A DNA stretch of 44,832 nucleotides from Pseudomonadota bacterium (GTDB lineage: Bacteria > Pseudomonadota > Alphaproteobacteria > Reyranellales > Reyranellaceae). A program made the translations under genes and the position numbers. Shown piece after piece: positions 33,822-42,824 of the stretch (its first letter is position 1; each line of letters begins with the position of its first letter). Location: assembly GCA_023416135.1 (NCBI GenBank), contig JAEZIF010000099.1, positions 1 through 44,832 of the forward strand, given 5' to 3'. The notes under the pieces are model-generated. The model made no database searches and was not told the origin of the DNA. It saw nothing but the letters and a program-made list of their open reading frames with translations.

Positions 33822-34925
33822 ATGCAGACCGACATCCAGACTTCCGCCGCGCCGATGCCGGCACCCAAGCTCGGCCGCTGGGCCAACGCCAACGAACTGC
33901 CGGTGATCGACTTCGCGCCGCTTTCGGGCACCAACGAGGAGGCGATCGAACGCATCGCCAGGGAGGTGCACGACGCCTGCCGCGACATCGGCTTTCTCAC
34001 CATCGTCAACCACCCGGTGCCGCCGGCGAAGATCCGAGAGATCTTCCGCCAGTCGCAGCGCTTCTTCGCCCTGCCGCTCGAGGCGAAGATGAAAGCCTAC
34101 ATGGGCAACTCCAACCTCTTCCGCGGCTACCTGCCGATGGACGAGCCGGGCCAGAAGAAGGCCTATCGCGGCAAGGCGATCGACGGCTTCCAGCCGCATC
34201 TCGATCCCTCGCGAATGAAGGCGCGCAAGCCGCACAAGAACGAGGCCTACCAGGTCTCGCTCGAGCTGCCCGACGACGACCCTGACGTGAAGGCAGGCAA
34301 GCCTCTGCACGGCTCCAACCTGTGGCCGGAGGACTTGCCGGGCTTCCGCGAGGCCATGCTCGACTACCACACGACGATGACCGAGTTCGCGGCCCTGCTC
34401 GCCTCGGTGTTCGCGCGCGGCCTCAAGCTGCCGCCGGATTACTTTGCGCAGTTCTACAAGAAGCCGCTGATCCAGGTCCGGCTGCTGCATTATTTACCGC
34501 AGGATACGCAGGCGGCGCTGGAGGGCGGCGACAGCCGTGCCCACCAGGATGCCGGCGGCTTCACCATGCTGCAGCAGGACGATGTCGGCGGACTGGAGAT
34601 CAAGAGCAAGTCGGGCGAATGGCTGATCGTGCCGCCGGTCGAGAACAGCTTCGTGGTCAATATCGGCGACAGCATGCGCATGTGGACCAACAACCGCTTC
34701 GCCTCGACCCTGCACCGCGTGGTCAACCACTACGGCCGGGAGCGCTATTCGGTCGGCGTGTTCGCCAACCCCGACTATGACACGGTGATCCGGCCGCTGC
34801 CGACCTGCGTCGACGCCGAGCATCCGCCGACCTTCGACAAGATGCTGTCGGGCGAGGCCCTGCTCTTCCTCTACAGCCGCGTCTGGCCGTCCAAGGGCGA
34901 TCCGGACAAGGTATCGGAGTATTGA
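33822..34925 (+). CDS. Isopenicillin-N-synthase-like Fe(II)/2-oxoglutarate oxygenase
   Basis: This 367-residue protein has the N-terminal DIOX_N region (ELPVIDFAPLSG, DIGFLTIVNHPV) and the catalytic core with H241/D243 in RAHQDAGGFTML. H298 is in STLHRVVNH and the RxS co-substrate motif in R308-Y-S. It should oxidise a small molecule brought in by the adjacent polyamine-type transporter (11 bp gap, same strand). The longer open frame upstream is a shadow of the transporter genes. The exact substrate is unknown. Confidence 0.93.
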   Translation: MQTDIQTSAAPMPAPKLGRWANANELPVIDFAPLSGTNEEAIERIAREVHDACRDIGFLTIVNHPVPPAKIREIFRQSQRFFALPLEAKMKAYMGNSNLFRGYLPMDEPGQKKAYRGKAIDGFQPHLDPSRMKARKPHKNEAYQVSLELPDDDPDVKAGKPLHGSNLWPEDLPGFREAMLDYHTTMTEFAALLASVFARGLKLPPDYFAQFYKKPLIQVRLLHYLPQDTQAALEGGDSRAHQDAGGFTMLQQDDVGGLEIKSKSGEWLIVPPVENSFVVNIGDSMRMWTNNRFASTLHRVVNHYGRERYSVGVFANPDYDTVIRPLPTCVDAEHPPTFDKMLSGEALLFLYSRVWPSKGDPDKVSEY

Positions 34926-34931
34926 TCTGGC

Positions 34932-34992
34932 CGGATCGCGGGCCTTCAGGCCCCTCATGATACCGAGCGGGCCTTGGCGGCCCGCGGTCCCG
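34932..34992. repeat. REP-like palindromic element, intergenic copy
   Basis: Two hairpins (GGGCC-TTCA-GGCCC and GCGGGCC-TTGGC-GGCCCGC) are joined by CTCATG and bordered by CGGATCGCGG and CCGCGGTCCCG. The same plan, with similar borders and second hairpin, occurs inside hyuA at 37087-37140. It is the first of three palindromes in the 198 bp between the convergent oxygenase and hyuB genes. Confidence 0.65.
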
Positions 34993-35005
34993 GAAGACTG
35001 GAGCT

Positions 35006-35039
35006 TGATGGGTCCAGGTGGAATCACCTGGACCCATCA
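35006..35039. terminator. Perfect 15 bp hairpin between convergent genes
   Basis: TGATGGGTCCAGGTG-GAAT-CACCTGGACCCATCA is an exact stem with a 4 nt loop. There is no T-run, so it is either a bidirectional terminator of a rho-assisted kind or a member of a palindromic repeat family. The position between convergent genes favours transcript ends. Confidence 0.5.
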
Positions 35040-35071
35040 TGTCCGGTGAGACAAGCACCGCCCGAGCGCGC

Positions 35072-35119
35072 GAATGAGATCAAGTGGAACCGCGTCCGCG
35101 GTTCCACTTGATCTCATTC
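35072..35119. terminator. Perfect 23 bp hairpin between convergent genes
   Basis: Arm GAATGAGATCAAGTGGAACC plus GCG (35072-35094) pairs exactly with 35097-35119 across a 2 nt centre. It ends 4 bp before the hyuB stop codon. Such a long perfect palindrome without a T-run suggests a mobile-repeat origin, now probably protecting or ending transcripts. Confidence 0.5.
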
Positions 35120-35123
35120 CGCT

Positions 35124-36866
35124 CTATTCAGCCGTGACAGCCGTCCTGAGCTTCGCGGTCTCTGCCTCGTCGACCGCGAAGTCCGCCGTCAGCGCAACGC
35201 CGTAGAGTAGACGCGCCTTCTCGACCGACACCAGACCGCGCGCCACATCGTCGGCGACCTTGGCTGCCGGCCGCTTCCGCGGATCACCGTAGCCACCGCC
35301 ACCCGGCATGCTGACGCGCAGCCGCTCGCCGACCGGGATGGAGGAGTGCGCCTTGGGCGCGAGGGTCTTGCCCGAGGTCAGCTCGACGCGGCCGGTCATG
35401 CCCGCCAGGCCGCCGGCGCGCCCGCGCGGCGGATAGACCACACGGTCGAAGCTGGTCGAGATGCCGAACGGCATGTCCTCGGCACTCTCGACTTCCATGA
35501 TCTGTCCCAGCCCGCCGCGATACTCGCCGGCGCCTCCGGAATCGGTGCGGTACTCCTTGGACCACACCAGCACCGGCGCGATGGTTTCGGTGATCTCGAT
35601 CGGCACGTTGCGCACGCCGCTCGGAAAAGCCGTGGCCGACAACCCGTCGAGCTTGGGGCGGGCGCCGGTGCCGCCGGAATGGAAGGACGTGACGTTGAAC
35701 GGCGTCGCTTTCTGCAGCACCGCGGGATCGCCGTCGACGCGGCCCATACCGCCCATCAGGCGCACGTTCCACAGGCACGACGTGCCCTCGGCCGGCACGC
35801 CGTCCGGCATCGCCTGCTGCAGGCAGCCGAACACCACGTCCGGCAGCATCTGGCCGATGATGCTGCGCGCCGCCACGGGCGCGGGATGCTTGGCGTTCAG
35901 GATGCAGCCTTCCGGCGCCGTCACGCGGATGGTGGCGAGCGAGGCGGCATTGTTTGGCACGCGCGGCGCCACGATGCACTTCACGCCGAAGCTGGTGTAG
36001 GCCTCGGTGTAGCAGAGCGGCACGTTGATGCCGAGCTGCACCATGCCGGGCGAACCGGCGAAATCGACATCGATGCCGTCGGGCCCGATGGTGAGCTTGG
36101 CCTTGATCTCCATCGACTTGCCGTTGATGCCGTCGACGGTCATCGTGTTGTGGTAGGTGCCGTGCGGCAGCCGATTGATGGCGGCGAGGCTCGCCTCGCG
36201 CGAATGATCGAGGATGTGCTTGGCGAGATCGTCGAGATGCTCCAGGCCGAACTCATCCATCATGGCGACCAGCCGCTTGCCGCCGACCTCGTTGCTGGAA
36301 ATCTCCGAATAGATGTCGCCGATCACCTGCACCGGCTCGCGCACATTGGCGGCGATGATGTCGATCAGCCACTGGTTCATCTCGCCGCGATCGACGATCT
36401 TGGTGATCGGCAGGTAAAGGCCTTCCTCGTAGACCTGCTGGGCTGCGCCCATGATGCCGCGGCCGCCGATGTCGACGACGTGCAGGGTGCAGGCGAACAG
36501 CCCGACCGGCGCGCCGCGACGGAAGGTCGGCGTCACGATCACGATGTCGTTGAGATGGCCGGTGCCCTGCCAGGGGTCGTTGACGATGAAGGCATCACCG
36601 TCGTTCATCTTGGCAAGCGGCACCTTGTCGAGCACGTAGCCCACGCTCATGGCCATCGAGTTGACGTGGCCCGGCGTCCCGGTGACCGCCTGGGCCAGCA
36701 TGCGGCCCTGGGTGTCGTAGACGCCGGCCGAAAGATCGCCTGCCTCGCGCGTCGCCGTGCCGAAGGCGGTGCGGACAAGGGTTTGCGCCTGCTCCTCGAC
36801 AACGGAGATCAGGCGGTTCCACATCACCTGGTATTCGATGCGGCTCAGCGGATGATTGGCCCTCAT
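35124..36866 (-). CDS. hyuB: Hydantoinase B / 5-oxoprolinase-type beta subunit
   Basis: This 580-residue protein has the family N-terminus (LSRIEYQVMWNRLISVVEEQ), NDPWQGTGHLNDIVIVTP, the GGRGIMGAAQQ region and the Gly-rich end VSMPGGGGYGDP. With HyuA it forms an ATP-dependent amidohydrolase that opens cyclic amides such as hydantoins or 5-oxoproline. Its ATG overlaps the hyuA TGA (ATGA). It is the last gene of a seven-gene operon that starts with the binding protein at 44426. Confidence 0.94.
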   Translation of the reverse strand: MRANHPLSRIEYQVMWNRLISVVEEQAQTLVRTAFGTATREAGDLSAGVYDTQGRMLAQAVTGTPGHVNSMAMSVGYVLDKVPLAKMNDGDAFIVNDPWQGTGHLNDIVIVTPTFRRGAPVGLFACTLHVVDIGGRGIMGAAQQVYEEGLYLPITKIVDRGEMNQWLIDIIAANVREPVQVIGDIYSEISSNEVGGKRLVAMMDEFGLEHLDDLAKHILDHSREASLAAINRLPHGTYHNTMTVDGINGKSMEIKAKLTIGPDGIDVDFAGSPGMVQLGINVPLCYTEAYTSFGVKCIVAPRVPNNAASLATIRVTAPEGCILNAKHPAPVAARSIIGQMLPDVVFGCLQQAMPDGVPAEGTSCLWNVRLMGGMGRVDGDPAVLQKATPFNVTSFHSGGTGARPKLDGLSATAFPSGVRNVPIEITETIAPVLVWSKEYRTDSGGAGEYRGGLGQIMEVESAEDMPFGISTSFDRVVYPPRGRAGGLAGMTGRVELTSGKTLAPKAHSSIPVGERLRVSMPGGGGYGDPRKRPAAKVADDVARGLVSVEKARLLYGVALTADFAVDEAETAKLRTAVTAE

Positions 36867-39001
36867 TGCGCGGCCTCCTGCAGGACGGCGGACTTGGCGG
36901 TAAGGCGGATGGCGCCGGACGGATCGAGGGCGGCGACGAAGCCCGAGGTGACGATGGTCGTGGTCTCGTCCTCGGCGATGACGGCGGGGCCCTGGATGGC
37001 CTGGCCGGGTTTCAGCGCGCCACGCTGGTAGACGGGCACCGACGTGTAGTCGCGCAGCATCGGGTCGAACAGATTTCGGGTTTCATCGGACCGCGGAGCT
37101 CCAGCTCCGCTCATGGGCGGGCCTGGAGGCCCGCGGTCCGCTTGATCGGCGCGCCCTGGCGCCGGCGTCGCCGCCTTCAGGATCCAGCCGGTGACCTCGA
37201 CATCGACGCCGGGTACGACACGGCTGAACAGTGCGCGATAGCCGGCCTCGAAGCGCTTGCGCAGCTCGGCGACCGAGGCCGCCGTGAACGGCCCATCGGG
37301 CAACTCGACCAGGATCTCGTGTCCCTGGCCTGCGTAGCGCATGTCGGCGCTGCGGCTGAGGGTGATCTCGGCTGACGGCGGCGCGCCCAACTTCACGACG
37401 TCCGTCGCCTCCTTCTCCATCTCGCCGAACATGGCGTTCACCGAAGCGGCATCGAAGTTGCCCAGCCGCACGAAGCGGCTGCGCACGACCTCGAAGGCGA
37501 TCGGCGCGCGCAGGAAGCCCACGGCCGAGCCGACACCGGCGCTGGCCGGGATCAGCACGTCGGCGATGCCGAGCTTTTCGGCGAGCCGCGCGGCATGCAG
37601 CGGCGCACCACCGCCGAAGGCGATCAGGGTGCGGCCCTCCAGCTCGGCGCCACGCTCCACGGCATGGACGCGCGCGGCGTTGGCCATGTTTTCCTCGACG
37701 ACCTCCGAGATGCCAAAGGCCGACAGCGTGGTGTCGAGCTCGAGCGGTGCACCGACGGCGGTGTCGATGGCAGCGCGGCTCAGCCCCGCATCGAGGGTGA
37801 TCGAGCCGCCGGCGAAGCGGTCGGGATCGATGCGGCCCAACACCACGTTGGCGTCGGTGACCGCGGGCCGGGTACCGCCAAGGCGGTAGCAGGCCGGACC
37901 GGGATCGGAGCCCGCGCTTTCCGGACCAACGGTGATGCGCTTCATCTCGTCGACGCCGGCCAGCGATCCGCCGCCGGCGCCGATTTCGACCATTTCGATC
38001 ACGGGGATTCGCACCGGGAGCCCACTGCCCTTCATGAATCGGTAGCGCCGATCGACCTCGAAGCTGCGCGAGGCCATCGGCTTGCCGTCGTCGATGATGC
38101 AGATCTTGGCGGTGGTGCCGCCCATGTCGAAGGAGAGAATACGGTCGATGCCGAAGCGCTCGGCGATCCAGGTCGACAGGATGACGCCGCCCGCCGGGCC
38201 CGATTCGACCAGCCGGATGGGGAAGCGCGCCGCCGTCTCGAGCGTGGTAAGGCCGCCGCCCGAGGTCATCAGCAGCACCGGGCAACCGAAGCCGGCCTCG
38301 GCGATGCGGTTGCGCAGGTTCTCGAGGTAGCGCGCCATCAGCGGCTGGACGTAGGCGTTGGCGCAGGTCGTCGAGAAGCGCTCGTACTCGCGGACCTCGG
38401 GGCAGACATCGCAGGACAGCGAGATGCGCACGCCGGGCAGCGCCGCCGCCAAGATCTCACCGGCGCGCCGCTCGTGCGTCGGATTGGCGTAGCTGTGCAG
38501 GAAGCCCACGGCGACGGCCTCGACGCCGGCTGCTTTCAGGATGCCGGCGAGCGCCTGCACGGCGCTCTCGTCGAGCGAAAGCCGCACGCCGCCCTTGGCG
38601 TCGACGCGCTCGGGCACGGTGAAGCGCAAGGTGCGCGGCACCAGCGGCTCGGGCTTCTCGATGAAGATGTCGTACTGCTCGAAGCGGTTCTCCTGCGCCA
38701 TCTCGATCGAATCGCGGAAGCCCTTGGTGGTGACCAGTGCGGTCCTGGCACCCTTGCGCTCGATGATGGCGTTGGTCGCCAGCGTCGTGCCGTGCACGAT
38801 CAACCCGACCTCGGCGGGAGCCATCTTCGCGAGCTTGAGCGCCCGCAGCATGCCGTCGAGCACACCCTCTTCCGGGGCGGCCTTGGTGGTCAGAACCTTG
38901 GCGGAGAAGCGCGCGGCCGGCGTCTCCAGCACCACGTCGGTGAAGGTTCCGCCGATATCGACCGCGAGGCGGATGGCTTCAGGCGTAGTGGCAGGCGGCA
39001 T
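36863..39001 (-). CDS. hyuA: Hydantoinase A / 5-oxoprolinase-type alpha subunit
   Basis: This 712-residue ATP-binding subunit has the N-terminal actin-like motif RLAVDIGGTFTDVVLE, VHGTTLATNAIIERKG, the second motif ILSFDMGGTTAKICII and the late IAFGGGAPLHAARLAEKLG. The frame is open upstream, but ATG 39001 (MPPATTPEAIRLAV) fits the family start and overlaps the ATPase gene end by 23 bp. Near residue 630 an 18-codon insertion (DRGPPGPPMSGAGAPRS region) is encoded by a REP-like palindrome at 37087-37140. The frame is preserved. Confidence 0.94.
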   Translation of the reverse strand: MPPATTPEAIRLAVDIGGTFTDVVLETPAARFSAKVLTTKAAPEEGVLDGMLRALKLAKMAPAEVGLIVHGTTLATNAIIERKGARTALVTTKGFRDSIEMAQENRFEQYDIFIEKPEPLVPRTLRFTVPERVDAKGGVRLSLDESAVQALAGILKAAGVEAVAVGFLHSYANPTHERRAGEILAAALPGVRISLSCDVCPEVREYERFSTTCANAYVQPLMARYLENLRNRIAEAGFGCPVLLMTSGGGLTTLETAARFPIRLVESGPAGGVILSTWIAERFGIDRILSFDMGGTTAKICIIDDGKPMASRSFEVDRRYRFMKGSGLPVRIPVIEMVEIGAGGGSLAGVDEMKRITVGPESAGSDPGPACYRLGGTRPAVTDANVVLGRIDPDRFAGGSITLDAGLSRAAIDTAVGAPLELDTTLSAFGISEVVEENMANAARVHAVERGAELEGRTLIAFGGGAPLHAARLAEKLGIADVLIPASAGVGSAVGFLRAPIAFEVVRSRFVRLGNFDAASVNAMFGEMEKEATDVVKLGAPPSAEITLSRSADMRYAGQGHEILVELPDGPFTAASVAELRKRFEAGYRALFSRVVPGVDVEVTGWILKAATPAPGRADQADRGPPGPPMSGAGAPRSDETRNLFDPMLRDYTSVPVYQRGALKPGQAIQGPAVIAEDETTTIVTSGFVAALDPSGAIRLTAKSAVLQEAAQ
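37087..37140. repeat. REP-like palindromic element inside hyuA, in frame
   Basis: CGGACCGCGG and CCGCGGTCCG border two hairpins, CGGAGCT-CC-AGCTCCG and GCGGGCC-TGGA-GGCCCGC, joined by CTCATG. The 54 bp is a multiple of three and contains no stop in the hyuA frame. The intergenic element at 34932-34992 has the same organisation, borders and second hairpin. Confidence 0.65.
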
Positions 39002-39917
39002 GATGTCCTTCTCCGACGGAACGCAACTGCGGCTCTTCGCTGCGGCAGCGATCGGTCGCCGCTGGGCAGCGCGAGCAGAAACGGCAACCCGATACCAAGT
39101 CGGTCGTGAGCTCGCCCTTGATGGGCGGCACATCACGCTTGTGCATCGGATCGGTCGAGGGCACGGCGGCGAACAGCGCCTTGGTGTAGGGGTGCCTGGG
39201 GTCGCGCCACAAGGTGGCATGCGAGGCACTTTCGACGATGCGGCCGAGATACATCACCAGCACGCGGTCCGCGAAGTATCGGACCACCGACAGGTCGTGG
39301 GAGATGAACAGGTAGGACAGGCCGAGGTCGCGCTTGAGATCGACCAGCAGGTTCAGGATCTGCGCCTGGATCGAGACATCGAGCGCCGACACCGGCTCGT
39401 CGCACACGATCAGCGCCGGTCGCAGGACGAGCGCCCGGGCGATGCCGATCCTCTGGCGCTGGCCGCCGGAGAACTCGTGCGGGAAGCGGTCGAGAGCGTC
39501 GGCCGGCAGGCCGACCCGCGCCACGATCTCCGTCATGCGTCGCTCGCGCTCGGCACGATCGCCCTGGCGGTGCACCTTCAGCGCCGTGTCGAGGACGGTG
39601 CGGATGGTCTGTCGCGGATTGAGCGAACCGAAGGGATCCTGGAAGATCATCTGCATGCGGCGGCGGTGCGCCGCCATGGCCGAATCGCCCAGCCGCGTGA
39701 TGTCTGCGCCGTCGAGCAGAATCGCGCCCTCGGCCGAGGGCACCAGCCGCAGGATGGTCTTGCCGAGCGTACTCTTGCCGCAGCCCGACTCGCCCACAAG
39801 CCCAACTGTCTCGCCGCGCTCGACCTCGAAAGACACGCCGTCGACCGCCCGCAGCACTTGCTTGCCGACGGCATAGCGCGTGTGCAGGTTGCGAATCGAG
39901 AGCAGCGGCTCAGACAT
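38979..39917 (-). CDS. Dipeptide-type ABC transporter ATP-binding protein (DppF/OppF-like)
   Basis: This 312-residue ATPase has Walker A GESGCGKST, signature FSGGQRQRIGIARAL, Walker B LIVCDEPVSALD and switch FISHDLSVVRYFADRV. The C-terminal oligopeptide-transporter tail HPYTKALFAAVPSTDP and the Cys cluster CRFCSRCPAATDRC (an Fe-S or metal-like site usual in this group) are present. ATG 39917 overlaps the DppD-like gene by 8 bp, and its end overlaps hyuA by 23 bp. Confidence 0.94.
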   Translation of the reverse strand: MSEPLLSIRNLHTRYAVGKQVLRAVDGVSFEVERGETVGLVGESGCGKSTLGKTILRLVPSAEGAILLDGADITRLGDSAMAAHRRRMQMIFQDPFGSLNPRQTIRTVLDTALKVHRQGDRAERERRMTEIVARVGLPADALDRFPHEFSGGQRQRIGIARALVLRPALIVCDEPVSALDVSIQAQILNLLVDLKRDLGLSYLFISHDLSVVRYFADRVLVMYLGRIVESASHATLWRDPRHPYTKALFAAVPSTDPMHKRDVPPIKGELTTDLVSGCRFCSRCPAATDRCRSEEPQLRSVGEGHHAACHYA

Positions 39918-40896
39918 GCTGGGTGGCTCCATCGGACGCGGCCAGCGTCACCGGACATGCGACGCGGCGCTCGGCCTCGAAATCGAGCAGGGGCGGCACC
40001 GCCGCACGGCAGCTGGTTTCGACCAGGGGGCAGCGCGGCGCAAATGGGCAGCCCGCCTCGCCCGCCGCCGAGCCGACGCTGCCCGGAATCTCGCTGAGCC
40101 GGCTCGCCGTATAGTGCTCGTCGGCATCGACATCGACCCGCGCCCCGAGCAGGCCGCGCGAGTAAGGATGCATCGGCCTCGCAAAGAACGGCCGGATAGC
40201 CGCCTGCTCGACGATGCGGCCGGCATACATGACGTTGATGCGGTCGGCCCATTGCGCCACCACGCCGAGGTCGTGGGTGATCAGCAGCACGGCCATCGAC
40301 AGGCGACGGCGCAGGTCGTCAAGCAGGTCGAGCACCTGCGCCTGGGTGGTGACGTCGAGCGCCGTGGTCGGCTCGTCGGCGATCAGGAGCTTGGGCCCAC
40401 AGGCCACGGCCATGGCGATCATGACGCGCTGGCGCATGCCACCGCTCAGATTGTGCGGATAGTCGTCGATGCGGCGGTGCGCGTCGGGGATGCTGACCAG
40501 ATCGAGCAGCTCGATGCTGCGGGCGCGGGTGGCGCGGCGCGACAGCTTCTCGTGGCGGCGGATCACCTCGCCGATCTGCGCGCCGATCGACAGCACCGGG
40601 TTGAGCGAGGTCATCGGCTCCTGCTGGATCAGCGAGATCCGCTTGCCGCGCACCTCGCGCATCTCGGCCGGGGAGGCGGCCATCAGGTCGGCGCCCTCGA
40701 GCAGGATGCGGCCGGAGACGACGCGGGCATTGGGTGGCAGCAGGCGCATCACCGAGAAGGCCGTCACCGACTTGCCGCAGCCCGATTCCCCCACCAGCGC
40801 CAGGGTCTCGCCAGGCGCGATGGTGAAGCTCACCTCGCGCACCGCGACGTGGCCCGGGAAGGCGACAGAGAGGTTTTCGACCTCCAGCAAACTCAT
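39910..40896 (-). CDS. Dipeptide-type ABC transporter ATP-binding protein (DppD/OppD-like)
   Basis: This 328-residue ATPase has Walker A GESGCGKSV, signature LSGGMRQRVMIAMAL, Walker B LLIADEPTTALD and switch LITHDLGVVAQWADRI. The HPYSRGLLGA tail and the Cys-containing end CPFAPRCPLVETSC follow. It lies 10 bp after the DppC-like gene. With the DppF-like partner it may also power the ATPase-less permease pair at 4642-6458. Confidence 0.94.
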   Translation of the reverse strand: MSLLEVENLSVAFPGHVAVREVSFTIAPGETLALVGESGCGKSVTAFSVMRLLPPNARVVSGRILLEGADLMAASPAEMREVRGKRISLIQQEPMTSLNPVLSIGAQIGEVIRRHEKLSRRATRARSIELLDLVSIPDAHRRIDDYPHNLSGGMRQRVMIAMAVACGPKLLIADEPTTALDVTTQAQVLDLLDDLRRRLSMAVLLITHDLGVVAQWADRINVMYAGRIVEQAAIRPFFARPMHPYSRGLLGARVDVDADEHYTASRLSEIPGSVGSAAGEAGCPFAPRCPLVETSCRAAVPPLLDFEAERRVACPVTLAASDGATQHV

Positions 40897-40906
40897 GGTC
40901 GCAGGC

Positions 40907-41806
40907 TCATGGGTCGGACCGCGGGTTCATGATCTCGTTCAGCCCATCGCCGACGAGATTGAGCGACAGCACGGCGGCGGCGATCGCGACGCCCGGCAGA
41001 GCCGTCAGGAACCAGGCGGTGCGGAGCAGGTCGCGGCCGGCGCCGATCATGCCGCCCCAGCTCACCAGGTTCGGATCGCGCATGTTGAGGAAGGAGAGCC
41101 CGGCCTCGGTCAGGATGGCATTGGCGATCATCACCGAGGCCGCGACGACCACCGGCGGCAGGGCATTGGGCAGGATCTCCTGGGCGATGATGCGCAGGTT
41201 CGAATAGCCGAGGCTGCGCGCGGCCATGACGAAGTCGGTCTCGCGCAGGGAGCGGAACTGGGCGCGAACCAGCCGCGCCACGGTCGGCCACGAGGCGATA
41301 CCGATGGCGAGTGCGATGGTCTGCATGGTGGGCTCACCGATCGCCACGATCACCACCACCAGCAGGAAGGTTGGCGTCGTCTGGAACAGCTCGACGACGC
41401 GCATCAGCAAGGTGTCGACCCAGCCGCCGAAGAAGCCGGCGGCGGCGCCCACCACCATGCCGATGGCCAGCCCGATGGCGGCCGCCGACAGGCCGACCAG
41501 CAGCGAGGCGCGGGTGCCGTGGACGAGACCGGCCAGCACGTCGCGGCCCAGCGAATCGGTGCCGAGCGGGAACTCGGGATTCTCGCCCGGCCACAGGACG
41601 GGCGGACCGACCATGTCGAGCGGATCGCCGGGGCAGAGGATGTCGGCGAACAGGGCAAGAAAGACGAAGAACGACAGGATGACCGCGCCCGCGACGAAGG
41701 TCGGGTTGCGAAGGAAGGCGCGCATCCGCCGGCCTCTGCGCGGCGCGGCGGCGCGGTTGCCGACGTCGGCCAGCTTGTCGGCGAGCTTTTCGGCCTGCAC
41801 GCTCAT
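40907..41806 (-). CDS. Dipeptide-type ABC transporter permease (DppC-like)
   Basis: This 299-residue permease has FPLGTDSLGRDVLAGLVHGT and the EAA loop MAARSLGYSNLRIIAQEILP. ATG 41806 (MSVQAEKLADKLADVGNR) overlaps the upstream TGA by one base (TGATG); the longer open frame lies inside the DppB gene. It is clearly paralogous to the 4642-5481 permease, and the one-base TGATG junction is the same. Confidence 0.93.
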   Translation of the reverse strand: MSVQAEKLADKLADVGNRAAAPRRGRRMRAFLRNPTFVAGAVILSFFVFLALFADILCPGDPLDMVGPPVLWPGENPEFPLGTDSLGRDVLAGLVHGTRASLLVGLSAAAIGLAIGMVVGAAAGFFGGWVDTLLMRVVELFQTTPTFLLVVVIVAIGEPTMQTIALAIGIASWPTVARLVRAQFRSLRETDFVMAARSLGYSNLRIIAQEILPNALPPVVVAASVMIANAILTEAGLSFLNMRDPNLVSWGGMIGAGRDLLRTAWFLTALPGVAIAAAVLSLNLVGDGLNEIMNPRSDP

Positions 41807-42792
41807 CAGGCAGCCCCGATACGGGGATCGAGCCAAGCGTGCAGCAGGTCGATCATGACATTCGCCAGGATGACCAGCAGCGAGGACAGCAGCAGCACGC
41901 CCAGCAGCACCGAGAAGTCGCGTGCCAGCACGGCTTCCAGCGCCAGTCGCCCCATGCCCGGCCAGCCAAACAGCGTCTCGATCACGACGGCGCCGCCCAG
42001 CAGGTTGCCGAGATGCATGCCGGCGACCGTGGTCACCGGGATGAGCGCATTGCGCAGTGCATGTCGTAGCTGGATGAAGAACGGGTGCAGGCCCTTGGCC
42101 TGTGCGGTGCGCATGAAATCCTGGCGTTGCACCTCGAGCATCGAAGCGCGCACCAGGCGTGCATAGACGGCCACGAAGAACGAAGCGAGCGCGAGGGCCG
42201 GCAGGATCAGGTGCTTGGCGCGATCGACCACGAAGGTCCAGCCCGTCAGGTCGGCACCGATCGTCATGCTGCCGTCGCTGGGCAGCCATCCCAGCTTCAC
42301 CGAGAACAGCACGATCGCCATCAGGCCGACCCAGAAGCCGGGCATGGAATAGAACAGCAGTACGACGACCGAGAGCAGGCGGTCGGGCCAACGCCCGGCC
42401 CAGGCAGCCATCACCGAGCCGACCACGATGCCCAGCACGAGGGCGAGCGACAGCGCCGTCGCCATCAGCAGCATGGTGCCGGGCAGGCGCGTCATGATCA
42501 TGTCGAGGACCGGCATGTTGTAGCGAGGCGAGAAGCCGAGATCGAACTGCGCGAGGTGGCTGAGGAAATTGACGAGCTGGGTCAGCACCGGCTGGTCGAG
42601 CCCGAAGCGCTCGCGTAGCGCCGCCATGGTCTCCGCCGTCGCCACACCCGATTCGGAGGCGATGACGTCGGCGGCGTCGCCCGGCATGAGCTGCAGCAGC
42701 AGGAAGTCGAGCACGATGATGCCGAGCACCGTCGGCGCGGCATGGATCGCGGTGCGGCGCAGGGTCGTGAAGATGCGGCGGCCCATCCTCAT
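41806..42792 (-). CDS. Dipeptide-type ABC transporter permease (DppB-like)
   Basis: This 328-residue permease has LLQLMPGDAADVIASESGVA, the EAA region DFMRTAQAKGLHPFFIQLRH and the C-terminus LLHAWLDPRIGAA. The start is taken at ATG 42792 (MRMGRRIFTTLRR); 42786 is also possible and a longer frame to 42840 is unlikely. The LMxLAPGDAADVxAxExGxAT stretch closely parallels the permease at 5481-6458. Confidence 0.92.
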   Translation of the reverse strand: MRMGRRIFTTLRRTAIHAAPTVLGIIVLDFLLLQLMPGDAADVIASESGVATAETMAALRERFGLDQPVLTQLVNFLSHLAQFDLGFSPRYNMPVLDMIMTRLPGTMLLMATALSLALVLGIVVGSVMAAWAGRWPDRLLSVVVLLFYSMPGFWVGLMAIVLFSVKLGWLPSDGSMTIGADLTGWTFVVDRAKHLILPALALASFFVAVYARLVRASMLEVQRQDFMRTAQAKGLHPFFIQLRHALRNALIPVTTVAGMHLGNLLGGAVVIETLFGWPGMGRLALEAVLARDFSVLLGVLLLSSLLVILANVMIDLLHAWLDPRIGAA

Positions 42793-42824
42793 GTCAGCGG
42801 AGCTCGAAGGAGCGATTGCCAACC

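Noticed and set aside
31923..34925. Very long open frame (1000 codons)
   Set aside because: Only its last 367 codons are the real oxygenase. The upstream part overlaps the permease and binding-protein genes in another frame and has no family sequence.
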